DNA from: Vibrio pectenicida
Lineage (GTDB): Bacteria; Pseudomonadota; Gammaproteobacteria; Enterobacterales; Vibrionaceae
Reading direction: 5' to 3'
Assembly (NCBI GenBank): GCA_024347015.1
Contig: AP024890.1
Coordinates: 558,001-622,000 of the forward strand
Length of the DNA: 64,000 bases
In this document: in pieces, positions 25,843 through 35,048 of the stretch
Layout of the letters: the number at the start of each line of letters is the position of its first letter
How positions within the stretch are numbered: the stretch's first letter is position 1
Made by a program: the position numbers and the translations under genes
The notes under the pieces: generated by a model
The model's input: the letters and a program-made list of their open reading frames with translations, nothing else
Told to the model about the DNA's origin: nothing
Databases searched by the model: none

Positions 25843-28800
25843 ATGGCTGTGACGACTAAAACACATAAAATTTTGCAATCTATGGGGCTTGAAGAGCTCA
25901 AAAGACTTGCTAGAGAGAAAAGAAATAACAAAGCACAGCTCATGGAAGCGAATGCACCATCGGATAAAAACCGAAAAATCTTTCCTTTGACGGATGCACA
26001 AAAGAGTATTTGGGCGTTAGAGCAATACCAAAAAGGCAACAAAGCTTATAACAACCCGCTTGCTATTACTTGTCACATTGACCATGAATTTACCCCTGAT
26101 CGTGTTCAAGACACGTTAAAAAAAATGGCCGACCGCCATAATATATTTCGAACTAAGATCCGTAATGTTGATAACGAACCGTGTCAATTTGTTGATGATA
26201 AGGTGACGATGGATGTCGGTTTTGATGATGTCTCATCTATGCCTGACGAAGAAAAACACCATTGGATCATGCAGGTTGCGAAAGAAGAAGGGTGCAAGTC
26301 TTTTGACCTAGAAAATGGACCATTATTTCGTTGGAGAATGGCGAAGACGCAGCCTAGTGAATACGTATTGATGCTGACTTTCCATCATATTATTTCTGAT
26401 GGCTGGACGGTCAGTTTATGCTTTTTGGAATTCATGAAAACCTATTTTGGGCATGGCAACGAGCAAGCCCCTCAGTTTACTGAGTATGCGCTCAACCAAA
26501 GTCTCTATTTCGAGCAAGGAAAATACCAAAAGGGCATCGAATATTGGAGTGATAAGCTAAGCGGAGCAGAAGGGATACTGGATATTGCCACTGATCATCC
26601 TCGTCCTGATACCATGAGCTTTGCAGGCAGTTATGTCAGTAAGTTTCTTAGCGGAGATTTTTGCCAAAAACTTCAATCTGCTGCTGCTAAGCAAGGTGCG
26701 ACAACTTTCCATCTAATGCTGGCAGCCTACAAACTACTTTTGCACAAATATAGCGGTCAACAAGATATCATTATTGGTGTTCCTTTCGCCAATCGTTTGG
26801 ATGCTAAAACGCAAGATATGTTGGGGCTTTTTATGAATACCCTGCCACTGCGTTTTCAATTAGATAGCCATTCAAGTCTAGCGTCTGTTGTTGAAGCCGC
26901 GAAAAAAGAAAGCTCGCAGGCAATGACACATCAGGATGTGCCCTTTAATCGAATTCTTGAAGCTATCGATCATCCACGTGACTTAGCAATTAATCCACTG
27001 TATCAAGCTGTGTTAAGTTATCAAGTTTACCCACATTCACGTGGACAAAAAGGATTCAGCTATACGCCATTAAAAGTCGATTATGGTGTCGCTAAACTGG
27101 ATCTAAATCTTTGGGTAGAGGAAGACGGAGATGGTTTAGTCTGCACCATTAATTATGATACGGCCTTGTTTGAACACGCGACGATAGAAAGAATGTTGGA
27201 TGGCCTAAATACTATTCTTTCTGCCATTGTAGAAACGCCAGATAAGACGATTGCTGACCTGTCTTTGCTTACCCAGAGTGAAGAGAAGAAACTTCTTGAA
27301 AGATGTGTTACCAAAGAGCAGAGGTCGTTACATCCGATACACCTTCACTTTGAACATAGTGCTGAACATTTCCCAAATAATATTGCGCTGCGTTGTGGCA
27401 ATCGGGCGCTCAGTTACCAAGAATTAAATCAGTCGGCTAACCAGCTAGCACAGAGGTTGTTGTTGGAGGGCGTCAGCTTAGGTGAACCTGTTGCGATAGC
27501 TATGGATAAAAGCGAACTGAGTGTAGTTTCTATTTTAGCGATTCTCAAAGCTGGTGGCTGCTATCTGCCTATCGATATCAACTTGCCTGAGTCAAAAATA
27601 GCGTACATTTTAAATGATGCAAAAGCTAAGAACGTGATATATGCAAGTAAGATCCCACAGCATATAGAAAGTATTGCACAGCGGACATCATTAAACTGGA
27701 TTGATCTACTGGATGAACCAGAAAACGATAAAATTTCACAGGAAAACCTGTTTACCGACCCCAACAGTGAGCGTCCGGCCTATATTATTTATACTTCAGG
27801 TAGCACTGGCAACCCAAAAGGCGTATGTGTTTACCACTCGCAGCTAAGTGCATATTGTCAATCCGTTGCGCCAGTATTAGCTCAATCTGAACACGCTCGC
27901 TATGGGATGTTTTCTTCGTTTTCGACTGATCTCGCCCATACCATGCTATTTCCTGCTCTTGTTGGGCGTGGAGAGCTTGTTATCTTCACAAAAGAGATGT
28001 TGGAAAGCCCTGAAGCACTGGCAGATCATCTGAAAGACAATCCGATTGATTGCGCTAAAATAACCCCCACACACCTCTCAGCCTTGTTGAATGTCCCCAA
28101 TGCTGGGGATATCTTACCACAAAGTACTCTAGTGCTTGGAGGAGAAGCCTTACCCGTATCCATAGTTCAAAAAGTTAAAACCTTGAGACCGGATTGTCGT
28201 CTTGTTAACCATTACGGGCCAACAGAATGTACTGTCGGCGTGACTACATACTTATTGCCAAATGATTTAGCACAATTAGACGCTAAGTTTGTTCCAATTG
28301 GCCAGCCTTTAAAGGGCAACCATGTATTGATTTTGGACGCGAATCAGCAGCTTGTGCCATCGGGTTTAGCGGGTGAACTTTGTATTGGAGGCCGACAAAT
28401 TGCTAGTGGGTACATAGGTGAATCGAACATCAGTCAACATCAGTTTATCGACCACCCTTATCTAGCGGGAGAGCGCTTATACCGCACAGGAGATAAAGGT
28501 CGGTTCAACAGCCTTGGTGATCTTGAGTATCTTGGCCGGCTGGATAGGCAGGTAAAGGTCAGAGGTTTTAGGGTCGAATTAGGCGAAATTGAGAAAGCCA
28601 TCTGTGAGCAAGATTATGTTGAGAGTGCTGCTGTGATTCAAAGGCACCAAGGTCAACTAAGCCAATTGATAGCGTATGTGAGTTGTCATCCAGAGCAAAC
28701 GAATTCCGACACTCAATCGATCATTAAGCAGCAAGTTGAGAACAGTTTACCCGCTTATATGCATCCTGAGAGCTGGCTATGGCTTGAGTCTATGCCCATG

Positions 28801-29940
28801 ACAGCCAGTGGAAAGATAAACTACCGACAGTTGCCTGAAGAGTCGATAAATAATGAATGTCACAGTGCAGTAGAACCTAAAAATGACATGGAGGTGCGTT
28901 TACAGGTAATTTATCACAGGGTATTAAGCCGAGATATTGTGAGCACGGAAACCAAGTTTCTTGATCTTGGCGGCAACTCTATCAGTGCTTTGAAACTTCT
29001 TATTGAAGTGAACAAAGCGTTTTCTATGGCCATGACCTTAGGAGAGTTTTTTGCACATAGCAGCATTGTAGAATTAGCCATGTATATCGAGCAATACTCG
29101 GTAAGTCATTTGGGTGAGCACTCCTTAGTTCTTCTAAACAAAGGCAATCCAGAGACTCATTCGAGCTTGATTTTAGTTCATCCGGCTGGTGGAAACGTGA
29201 TGTGCTATAACGAGTTTACTCGCGGCTTAGATAAGAGTTATCCGGTTTATGGTATTCAGGTGTCGAACTTTAGCACAGTGGCTGAATACAATCATGAATT
29301 GTCTCGCTTGGCTGGGCATTACGTAGAGCAATTGGGTAAGCTATCGCAGCAATCTGAACTCATTATTGGTGGATGGTCTTTAGGTGGAACGATTGCCTTT
29401 GAAATGGCTTGTCAGATTGAGCAGTTTACGGGTAATCAGCCCAAGGTTTTGGTGTTCGATCAGCCTGCGCCTCAAGTGAATGTTGATGATAGTGCGAACA
29501 TGGAGGAGCATGATAGGCTGGCCTATTTTGCTCAGAAAGTAGAGCGGTTTACTGGAACATCATTTAATACTTCAGGAACCCAATTGGCGGCCATGTCTGA
29601 TATTGAGAGAAGTGATGTGTTTCTTGATGGTTTTCGAAAGGCCCAAATGGTCCCAGACAATATCAGTGCTGAAGATTTCCAATATTTCCTTACCATTTTA
29701 CAAGCTCATATGACGGCGACAGATCGCTATCAAGGGCAGCCTTATGGAGGCCAAGTTGTGGTTGCTGAAGCGCAAGACATTTTACCTGGCCGTACTCGCT
29801 TAGCCAGTGAAGGACTTGGGTGGCAGAAATTTAGTAAGAGGCCTTTGAAGGTGGTCCCTGCCTTGGGTGATCATATTTCAATGATGAACGCTCCATATAT
29901 TACTCAATTGGCTGTTTGCCTACAGGAGGAAATACTTTGA
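25843..29940 (+). CDS. NRPS termination module C-A-PCP-TE, aspartate-like pocket
   Basis: 1365 residues. A short N-terminal helix-rich leader (1-45) may be a docking element. C domain: about 45-455, with an intact HHIISDG near 181. A domain: about 480-1010, with YTSGSTGNPKGV, NHYGPTECTV, YRTGDKGR and GRLDRQVKVRG. PCP: DLGGNSISAL, Ser near 1045. TE: about 1105-1365, with GWSLGG (Ser near 1178) and GDHISM (His). The pocket residues I aligned read D-L-T-K-V-G-H-V-G, nearly the DLTKVGHIG code known for L-aspartate. The enzyme would accept the ketide from the PKS, add aspartate, and release the product by hydrolysis or cyclisation. Its stop overlaps the TTG of the exporter gene. Confidence 0.9.
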   Translation: MAVTTKTHKILQSMGLEELKRLAREKRNNKAQLMEANAPSDKNRKIFPLTDAQKSIWALEQYQKGNKAYNNPLAITCHIDHEFTPDRVQDTLKKMADRHNIFRTKIRNVDNEPCQFVDDKVTMDVGFDDVSSMPDEEKHHWIMQVAKEEGCKSFDLENGPLFRWRMAKTQPSEYVLMLTFHHIISDGWTVSLCFLEFMKTYFGHGNEQAPQFTEYALNQSLYFEQGKYQKGIEYWSDKLSGAEGILDIATDHPRPDTMSFAGSYVSKFLSGDFCQKLQSAAAKQGATTFHLMLAAYKLLLHKYSGQQDIIIGVPFANRLDAKTQDMLGLFMNTLPLRFQLDSHSSLASVVEAAKKESSQAMTHQDVPFNRILEAIDHPRDLAINPLYQAVLSYQVYPHSRGQKGFSYTPLKVDYGVAKLDLNLWVEEDGDGLVCTINYDTALFEHATIERMLDGLNTILSAIVETPDKTIADLSLLTQSEEKKLLERCVTKEQRSLHPIHLHFEHSAEHFPNNIALRCGNRALSYQELNQSANQLAQRLLLEGVSLGEPVAIAMDKSELSVVSILAILKAGGCYLPIDINLPESKIAYILNDAKAKNVIYASKIPQHIESIAQRTSLNWIDLLDEPENDKISQENLFTDPNSERPAYIIYTSGSTGNPKGVCVYHSQLSAYCQSVAPVLAQSEHARYGMFSSFSTDLAHTMLFPALVGRGELVIFTKEMLESPEALADHLKDNPIDCAKITPTHLSALLNVPNAGDILPQSTLVLGGEALPVSIVQKVKTLRPDCRLVNHYGPTECTVGVTTYLLPNDLAQLDAKFVPIGQPLKGNHVLILDANQQLVPSGLAGELCIGGRQIASGYIGESNISQHQFIDHPYLAGERLYRTGDKGRFNSLGDLEYLGRLDRQVKVRGFRVELGEIEKAICEQDYVESAAVIQRHQGQLSQLIAYVSCHPEQTNSDTQSIIKQQVENSLPAYMHPESWLWLESMPMTASGKINYRQLPEESINNECHSAVEPKNDMEVRLQVIYHRVLSRDIVSTETKFLDLGGNSISALKLLIEVNKAFSMAMTLGEFFAHSSIVELAMYIEQYSVSHLGEHSLVLLNKGNPETHSSLILVHPAGGNVMCYNEFTRGLDKSYPVYGIQVSNFSTVAEYNHELSRLAGHYVEQLGKLSQQSELIIGGWSLGGTIAFEMACQIEQFTGNQPKVLVFDQPAPQVNVDDSANMEEHDRLAYFAQKVERFTGTSFNTSGTQLAAMSDIERSDVFLDGFRKAQMVPDNISAEDFQYFLTILQAHMTATDRYQGQPYGGQVVVAEAQDILPGRTRLASEGLGWQKFSKRPLKVVPALGDHISMMNAPYITQLAVCLQEEIL

Positions 29941-31526
29941 GCAGTATCGCTATATCGACGCAGGATAGCGAAGTCGTTGTTTCAAAAAAGGAGTGGTGGG
30001 CTATTTTTGGTGGCCTTATCGGTGGCTTTATGGCCATTTTGGATATTCAGATTACTAACTCCTCAATGAAGGTCATTCAGGGAGCGCTTTCCGCCTCCCT
30101 AGATGATGCTTCTTGGTTGATGACGTCTTACTTTACTGCGGAGATTGTAGCGATTCCTCTTTGTGGATGGTTATCACAAGCCCTTGGCACCGGAAGATAC
30201 GCGTTATGGTGTATTGGTGGATTTCTTGGTTCATCTTTGTTGTGTTCTATGGCATGGAACTTAGACTCAATGATTGTATTTCGAGCTATGCAAGGATTTT
30301 GCGGTGGTGCGCTAATTCCTTTATCGTTTCGGCTTATTATTGAAATTCTTCCACAAGAGAAAAGGGCGATGGGGATGTCGCTATTTAGTATTATTGCGAC
30401 TTTTGCCCCAGCGATTGGTCCTGCAATCGGGGGCTGGTTAACTGAACACTTCTCATGGCATGCTATTTTTTACGTCAATATATTCCCCTCTGTATTGGCA
30501 TGGGTGTTAATTCAACGATCTATGAAACATCCCATCATCGATTGGAACATCATTCGTCAAGGCGATTATTTGGGCGTCGTGAGTGTGATGGTTTTTTTAG
30601 GAACCTTGGAAGTTATATTGGAAAAAGGTGGAGATGAAAATTGGTTTGATTCAAGGATGATCTGCATTTTAACTGTTATTTCAGCCGTGAGTTTTATCAT
30701 TTTTGTGTACGATCAAATTGTATGTCGTCACCCGTTAATCAATATTCGTTTATTAAGTGAGCATCAATATTCTTATTCCTTGTTGATTTTTGCCATGCTT
30801 GGTTCGGCTATTTACGGTACTTTATTTCTGGTGCCGTATTACCTAACTATGATTCATGATTACAACGCGACAGAAATAGGGCATGTGGTGATTTGGATGG
30901 GCTTACCTCAACTGGTTATTTTACCATTTATTCCATACCTTATTCGTCGATTCAATCCTAAATATCTAATATTTATCGGTTTTATGGGTTTATCGATCAG
31001 CTCTTTTATGGATTGTTTCATGAACGCAGATTTTGCGGGGCCACAGATGATCGCCTCTATGTTAGTTAGAGCGTTAGGACAGCCGTTTATTATGGTGCCT
31101 CTCTCTATGCTCGCGACGAAGAATATCAAAGCAGAAGATGCTGCCTCTTCTGCCGTATTAATTAATATATTTCGCAGTATTGGCGGTTCGATGGGCATAG
31201 CAATACTGTCGACATATTTTATCACTCGAATGGACTTTCACCTCGATGCGGTAAAATCAAGAGTGTCAATTGGTAGTCAAGAGTTTTACCACTATCTAGG
31301 TGAAGTAAAAAATGTGCTGTTAAATCAGGGGTTACCGACAGACAACGAGCACTTGCAACGAACCGCCGTCAATATTCTCGGCGAAAGAATGGCAGTACAG
31401 TCACAGATCATGGCATTTAACGATCTATTTATGATCATGGGTGTCATGATGCTGGCAACGGCAATTATGGTGTTGTGTTCAAACCGTGATTTTCGGCTTC
31501 AACTCAAGCAGGAGGAAGCAATATGA
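29937..31526 (+). CDS. DHA2-family (EmrB/QacA-like) MFS exporter
   Basis: About 529 residues with around 14 hydrophobic segments, as in the drug:H+ antiporter-2 family. Landmarks are LDIQITNSS in TM1, ALGTGRYALW in the loop after TM2-3, and the antiporter motif region MSLFSIIATFAPAIGPAIGGWL in TM5. The TTG start overlaps the NRPS stop (TTGA), with AGGAGG seven bases upstream, so translation is coupled to the synthetase. With the HlyD-type adaptor three genes downstream it should form an EmrAB-like pump, probably docking on a TolC encoded elsewhere, and export the product or confer self-protection. Confidence 0.88.
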   Translation: MSSIAISTQDSEVVVSKKEWWAIFGGLIGGFMAILDIQITNSSMKVIQGALSASLDDASWLMTSYFTAEIVAIPLCGWLSQALGTGRYALWCIGGFLGSSLLCSMAWNLDSMIVFRAMQGFCGGALIPLSFRLIIEILPQEKRAMGMSLFSIIATFAPAIGPAIGGWLTEHFSWHAIFYVNIFPSVLAWVLIQRSMKHPIIDWNIIRQGDYLGVVSVMVFLGTLEVILEKGGDENWFDSRMICILTVISAVSFIIFVYDQIVCRHPLINIRLLSEHQYSYSLLIFAMLGSAIYGTLFLVPYYLTMIHDYNATEIGHVVIWMGLPQLVILPFIPYLIRRFNPKYLIFIGFMGLSISSFMDCFMNADFAGPQMIASMLVRALGQPFIMVPLSMLATKNIKAEDAASSAVLINIFRSIGGSMGIAILSTYFITRMDFHLDAVKSRVSIGSQEFYHYLGEVKNVLLNQGLPTDNEHLQRTAVNILGERMAVQSQIMAFNDLFMIMGVMMLATAIMVLCSNRDFRLQLKQEEAI

Positions 31527-32173
31527 GTAATAAAAATCCTATTGGTATAGGGAGCTACTTATTATCACATGAAGCTCGTATGACGATTATTATTCCTATC
31601 CTTTTATACAATATTGTTTTTTGGGTTCTGGGAGCGGGTCCAGCTCTAATCATCACGGCCTGCTATTCAGCTATGTTTGAGGTATTTAGTCAGCGCACAG
31701 GCTCTCTATCTATTATTGCGCTAATCCTGATTTCCGGTTGCGTGCATTATTTATATTTGCATGGCTACCGTTTTTTCAAAATTGGGGAAGAAAGTGTTTT
31801 ACTGTCTGTGGGTGGTTCACTCTCCGTTATTCTTGTGTTCGGCTTTTATTCTTTTATTGGACGCCCTGTGGTGAGAATCCAAGCTGAAAATGCGCTTCCT
31901 CGTTTGACTCAACTGCCTGTATACGGTACTCCAAAATACGCTCAGGTATGGCAAGAGGTGTCTATTGCATGGATCTTCGCTTACGCAGTCAAAGCACTGC
32001 TTGTGGTTATGCTTTCAAGCGATCTACCTAATTACGCAGACTATTTTGTTTTTATTGGCGCTTGGCCCCTGACTATCGCCATGATTATCTTCAGTTTTTA
32101 TTGGCCTAGCTTTCGCTTGGCATCAGAAAAGTCAATCAAATCTTCAAGGGATGATGATCCATCGCTTCAGTAG
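31523..32173 (+). CDS. Small multi-pass membrane protein (possibly VC0807-like)
   Basis: The 216-residue protein has about six hydrophobic segments (for example IIPILLYNIVFWVLG, LIITACYSAMFEVF, IFAYAVKALLVVML, WPLTIAMIIFSFYWP). It recalls the VC0807 family of integral membrane proteins, but I am unsure. The ATG overlaps the exporter stop (ATGA), so it is tightly coupled to export. It may help resistance, transport, or a membrane-bound tailoring step; no catalytic motif is visible. Confidence 0.7.
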   Translation: MSNKNPIGIGSYLLSHEARMTIIIPILLYNIVFWVLGAGPALIITACYSAMFEVFSQRTGSLSIIALILISGCVHYLYLHGYRFFKIGEESVLLSVGGSLSVILVFGFYSFIGRPVVRIQAENALPRLTQLPVYGTPKYAQVWQEVSIAWIFAYAVKALLVVMLSSDLPNYADYFVFIGAWPLTIAMIIFSFYWPSFRLASEKSIKSSRDDDPSLQ

Positions 32174-32236
32174 ATTTGATAAGTATGGGCAGACTTTAAA
32201 CAATCGTTGACAACTAAAAACTCAAAGGGAAACAAT

Positions 32237-33253
32237 ATGAATAAATTAGTCAATCCGGCAATTGTTCTTGATAGCTATCCACAAGGTGCTATTGCTACGG
32301 ATAACTTTCGTCTATCAAACAATCCGCTTGGAGAGCTAAAGCCAGGTGAATTTTTGGTTGAAAACTTATGGTTATCGATGGATCCATACACTCGTCCACG
32401 CCTGAATAAAACCACGGCTTATGTTGAACCGATCGGCTTAGGTAACGTCATTCAGGGGGAGACCATTGCCAAGGTGATTGAAAGTAAAAGTTCAAAGTAT
32501 CTGGTAGGAGACCTAGTGGGGACTTTTTCGGGATGGCAGAAGTATTATATCGCTCATGAAGAAGAGCTCATGGTCAATCGCCTTCCTGATACACATTTAT
32601 CACCAACTCTCTTCCTCGGCGTTTCTGGCACACCCGGCCGCGCAGCATATTTCGGTCTATTTAAAATCGCAAAGCCTAAAGCAGGCGAAACCATGGTAGT
32701 CTCTGCGGCATCAGGAGCTGTAGGTTCTGTTGCTGGACAGATAGGAAAAATGCTTGGTTGTCGTGTGGTTGGCATTGCTGGCAGTGATGAAAAGTGTCGC
32801 TATGTTGTTGACGAGCTGGGTTTTGATGTGTGCGTAAACTACAAGGATGATAACTTTAGTGACGCCATTACCAATGCTTGCCCTGATGGTGTTGATATTT
32901 ACTTTGAGAATGTTGGTGGACGAACTTCTTCCCTCGTAGCTCGGCATCTTAATGAAGGTGCACGAGTTCCAATTTGCGGAAGTGCTGCTTTATATAACAA
33001 AGGTAAGGATGTGGATTCTAACGCATTGTCACGTTTCTATTCATCATTACCCACAGCCCCTGAGAATCGTTTTTTTCTCGTTACAGAGTGGATGAATGAT
33101 GCAGCTAGCGCGGTTCGTTGGCTGACAGAAGCGGCTGAAGCAGGTCAGATTAAGTTTCGTGAAACCATAACGGATGGATTGGAAAATGCTCCCCAAGCAT
33201 TTGTTGATTTACTGGAAGGGAATCATTTTGGCAAACCATTAGTTAGGATTTAA
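32237..33253 (+). CDS. NADP-dependent zinc-free MDR oxidoreductase (CurA/LTB4 dehydrogenase-like)
   Basis: This 338-residue enzyme is a medium-chain reductase lacking zinc ligands. Conserved parts are LSMDPYTRPRL, LGVSGTPGRAAYFGL and the nucleotide loop SAASGAVGSVAGQIGK, with YFENVGG and NEGARVPICG after it. Relatives reduce the C=C bond of alpha,beta-unsaturated carbonyls with NADPH. In this operon it could act as a trans enoyl reductase on the ketide unit or modify the finished product; this is inference. AAAGGGAAAC precedes ATG 32237, which I prefer to TTG 32207. Confidence 0.85.
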   Translation: MNKLVNPAIVLDSYPQGAIATDNFRLSNNPLGELKPGEFLVENLWLSMDPYTRPRLNKTTAYVEPIGLGNVIQGETIAKVIESKSSKYLVGDLVGTFSGWQKYYIAHEEELMVNRLPDTHLSPTLFLGVSGTPGRAAYFGLFKIAKPKAGETMVVSAASGAVGSVAGQIGKMLGCRVVGIAGSDEKCRYVVDELGFDVCVNYKDDNFSDAITNACPDGVDIYFENVGGRTSSLVARHLNEGARVPICGSAALYNKGKDVDSNALSRFYSSLPTAPENRFFLVTEWMNDAASAVRWLTEAAEAGQIKFRETITDGLENAPQAFVDLLEGNHFGKPLVRI

Positions 33254-33286
33254 TCTTTTTGCCTTTTTTAATTAGTTGGTCATGTT

Positions 33287-34291
33287 ATGAAAAAAATACT
33301 CAAGATTGTTATTCCGCTAATGACGTTAGTTATGATTGGTAGCGCTTATTGGTATTATTATGGGCGTTTTTTTCAATCGACAGATAATGCCTATGTGCAA
33401 ACTGATATTACTCATGTCAGCTCGCGTATTGATGCTGAGGTAGTGAAAATACTTATTCATGATAACCAACGAGTTAAAAAAGGCGATGTATTGGCATTAC
33501 TTGACGATAGAGAGTTGGTCATAAAGGAACAGCTAGCAGAGGCTAATTTAGCTCAAAGTCGGGCAGAGCAAGCCAATGCCAATGCTGCGTTTCAAATGCA
33601 GAAAAGTACCATTGAGGAATATCAAAGTAAGATCATTTCAGCAAAAGCGAAATACCAATATTCTTTAGAACAATATAAGCGCTTTCAAGCACTTGAAAAA
33701 CAGAATTATATTTCGAAAGGGGAGAGAGATAATAGTGCTTCAGCATACAAAGTTGATGAAGCTGCTTATTATGAAGCACAAGCGAGCCTTAAAACTCAGC
33801 AGGATAGGCTTTTGGTATTGAAAAGTGAGATTGAACAAGTAAATGCCATGGTTATTCAAGCCAAAACCAACCTTTCGCAAGCGAGATTGGAGTTGGGTTA
33901 TACACGTATTCTTGCTCCTATCGATGGTGTAATTAGCAACCGTAATCTACAGGTTGGTATGATGATCCAGCAGGGACAATCTGTGGTTAGTATTGTTTCT
34001 GATCGCCCCCCTTGGGTTTTAGCAAACTTTAAAGAAACTCAGAAATCACGTATGCATAGTGGACAACCCGTCAATGTTACCATTGATGCGTACCCTGGCA
34101 AGACATTTGCGGCAACCATTGACAGCCTTGCTCCCGCCACAGGGGCGACATTTGCACTGTTGCCTCCAGATAATGCAACTGGTAACTTCACTAAGGTGGT
34201 CCAAAGAGTATCAGTCAAGGTTGTATTTGATAATCCTATTGAGGTAGATAATGGTTTATCAGCCGTTGTCACAGTCGATACTCGTGAATAA
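33287..34291 (+). CDS. HlyD/EmrA-type membrane fusion protein
   Basis: The 334-residue adaptor has one N-terminal membrane anchor (about 3-27) and the motif FFQSTDNAYVQTD, which is close to that in EmrA. A long coiled-coil hairpin (about 85-200, rich in Gln, Glu and Ala) is framed by the two lipoyl halves (VLALLDDRELV and LGYTRILAPIDGVISNR). It would link the DHA2 exporter of this operon to an outer-membrane channel. A short inverted repeat (AATCC-TAG-GGATT) and a T-run follow the stop and may partly end transcription before the regulators. Confidence 0.88.
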   Translation: MKKILKIVIPLMTLVMIGSAYWYYYGRFFQSTDNAYVQTDITHVSSRIDAEVVKILIHDNQRVKKGDVLALLDDRELVIKEQLAEANLAQSRAEQANANAAFQMQKSTIEEYQSKIISAKAKYQYSLEQYKRFQALEKQNYISKGERDNSASAYKVDEAAYYEAQASLKTQQDRLLVLKSEIEQVNAMVIQAKTNLSQARLELGYTRILAPIDGVISNRNLQVGMMIQQGQSVVSIVSDRPPWVLANFKETQKSRMHSGQPVNVTIDAYPGKTFAATIDSLAPATGATFALLPPDNATGNFTKVVQRVSVKVVFDNPIEVDNGLSAVVTVDTRE

Positions 34292-34390
34292 TCCTAGGGA
34301 TTAAACCTTTTTTAAGTATTTTTGGTTAATGTATTAGGCTGTATCGGCTTTTCATGGTTGATTTTGATTCGAGATAAGTAGGGAGATGAA

Positions 34391-35044
34391 ATGCGTATAT
34401 TACTTGTTGAAGACGATCCTATGCTTGGTAACGCGATTACAGCTTCTCTTGCTAGGCACCATTATACTACAGATTGGGTAACTTCAGGAGAGAGTGCTTT
34501 ACATGCACTTAAGGCTGATGACTTTCTTCTCATCATTCTTGATATTGGTTTACCCGGCATTAGCGGGTTACAAGTATTAAAAGAGCTGAGAGATAAAGGT
34601 GATAAAACGCCGGTATTGATTTTGAGTGCACGGGATGAATTAGATGATCGCGTCTACGGGTTAAACCATGGAGCAGACGATTACTTAGTCAAACCGTTCC
34701 AATTGGAAGAATTGCTTGCCAGAATGGGGGCGTTAATCAGACGTTCGGCGGGTATTGCTGATGATACCGTTATTCTCGGGGATGTATCAGTTTCGGTTAA
34801 TTCGCATAAGGTTACTGTTGCGGGTGAGTGTATTAACCTAACGCCGAATGAATTTAAAATACTCCTTTATCTTGTGACGAATTCAGGTCGAGTGTTGAGT
34901 AAAACTCAGATACTGCAAAATATGCATGGTTGGGATGAAAGCGCAGGACTCAATTCAATAGAAGTTCACATTCATAACCTGAGAAAAAAAATGCCCAAAG
35001 ATACGATAAAAAATATTCGAGGTGTTGGATACATCATCCAGTAA
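34391..35044 (+). CDS. OmpR-family response regulator (QseB/PmrA-like)
   Basis: 217 residues: a receiver domain with the acidic pair EDD near residue 8 and phospho-acceptor Asp51 in LDIGLPGISG, Lys in VKPFQL (near 103), and a C-terminal winged helix ending IRGVGYII. GGGAG lies upstream of the ATG. The kinase gene begins five bases after its stop, and the pair ends the biosynthetic series before a strong terminator. It probably controls the NRPS/PKS or export genes, which the sequence does not prove. Confidence 0.9.
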   Translation: MRILLVEDDPMLGNAITASLARHHYTTDWVTSGESALHALKADDFLLIILDIGLPGISGLQVLKELRDKGDKTPVLILSARDELDDRVYGLNHGADDYLVKPFQLEELLARMGALIRRSAGIADDTVILGDVSVSVNSHKVTVAGECINLTPNEFKILLYLVTNSGRVLSKTQILQNMHGWDESAGLNSIEVHIHNLRKKMPKDTIKNIRGVGYIIQ

Positions 35045-35048
35045 AAAT

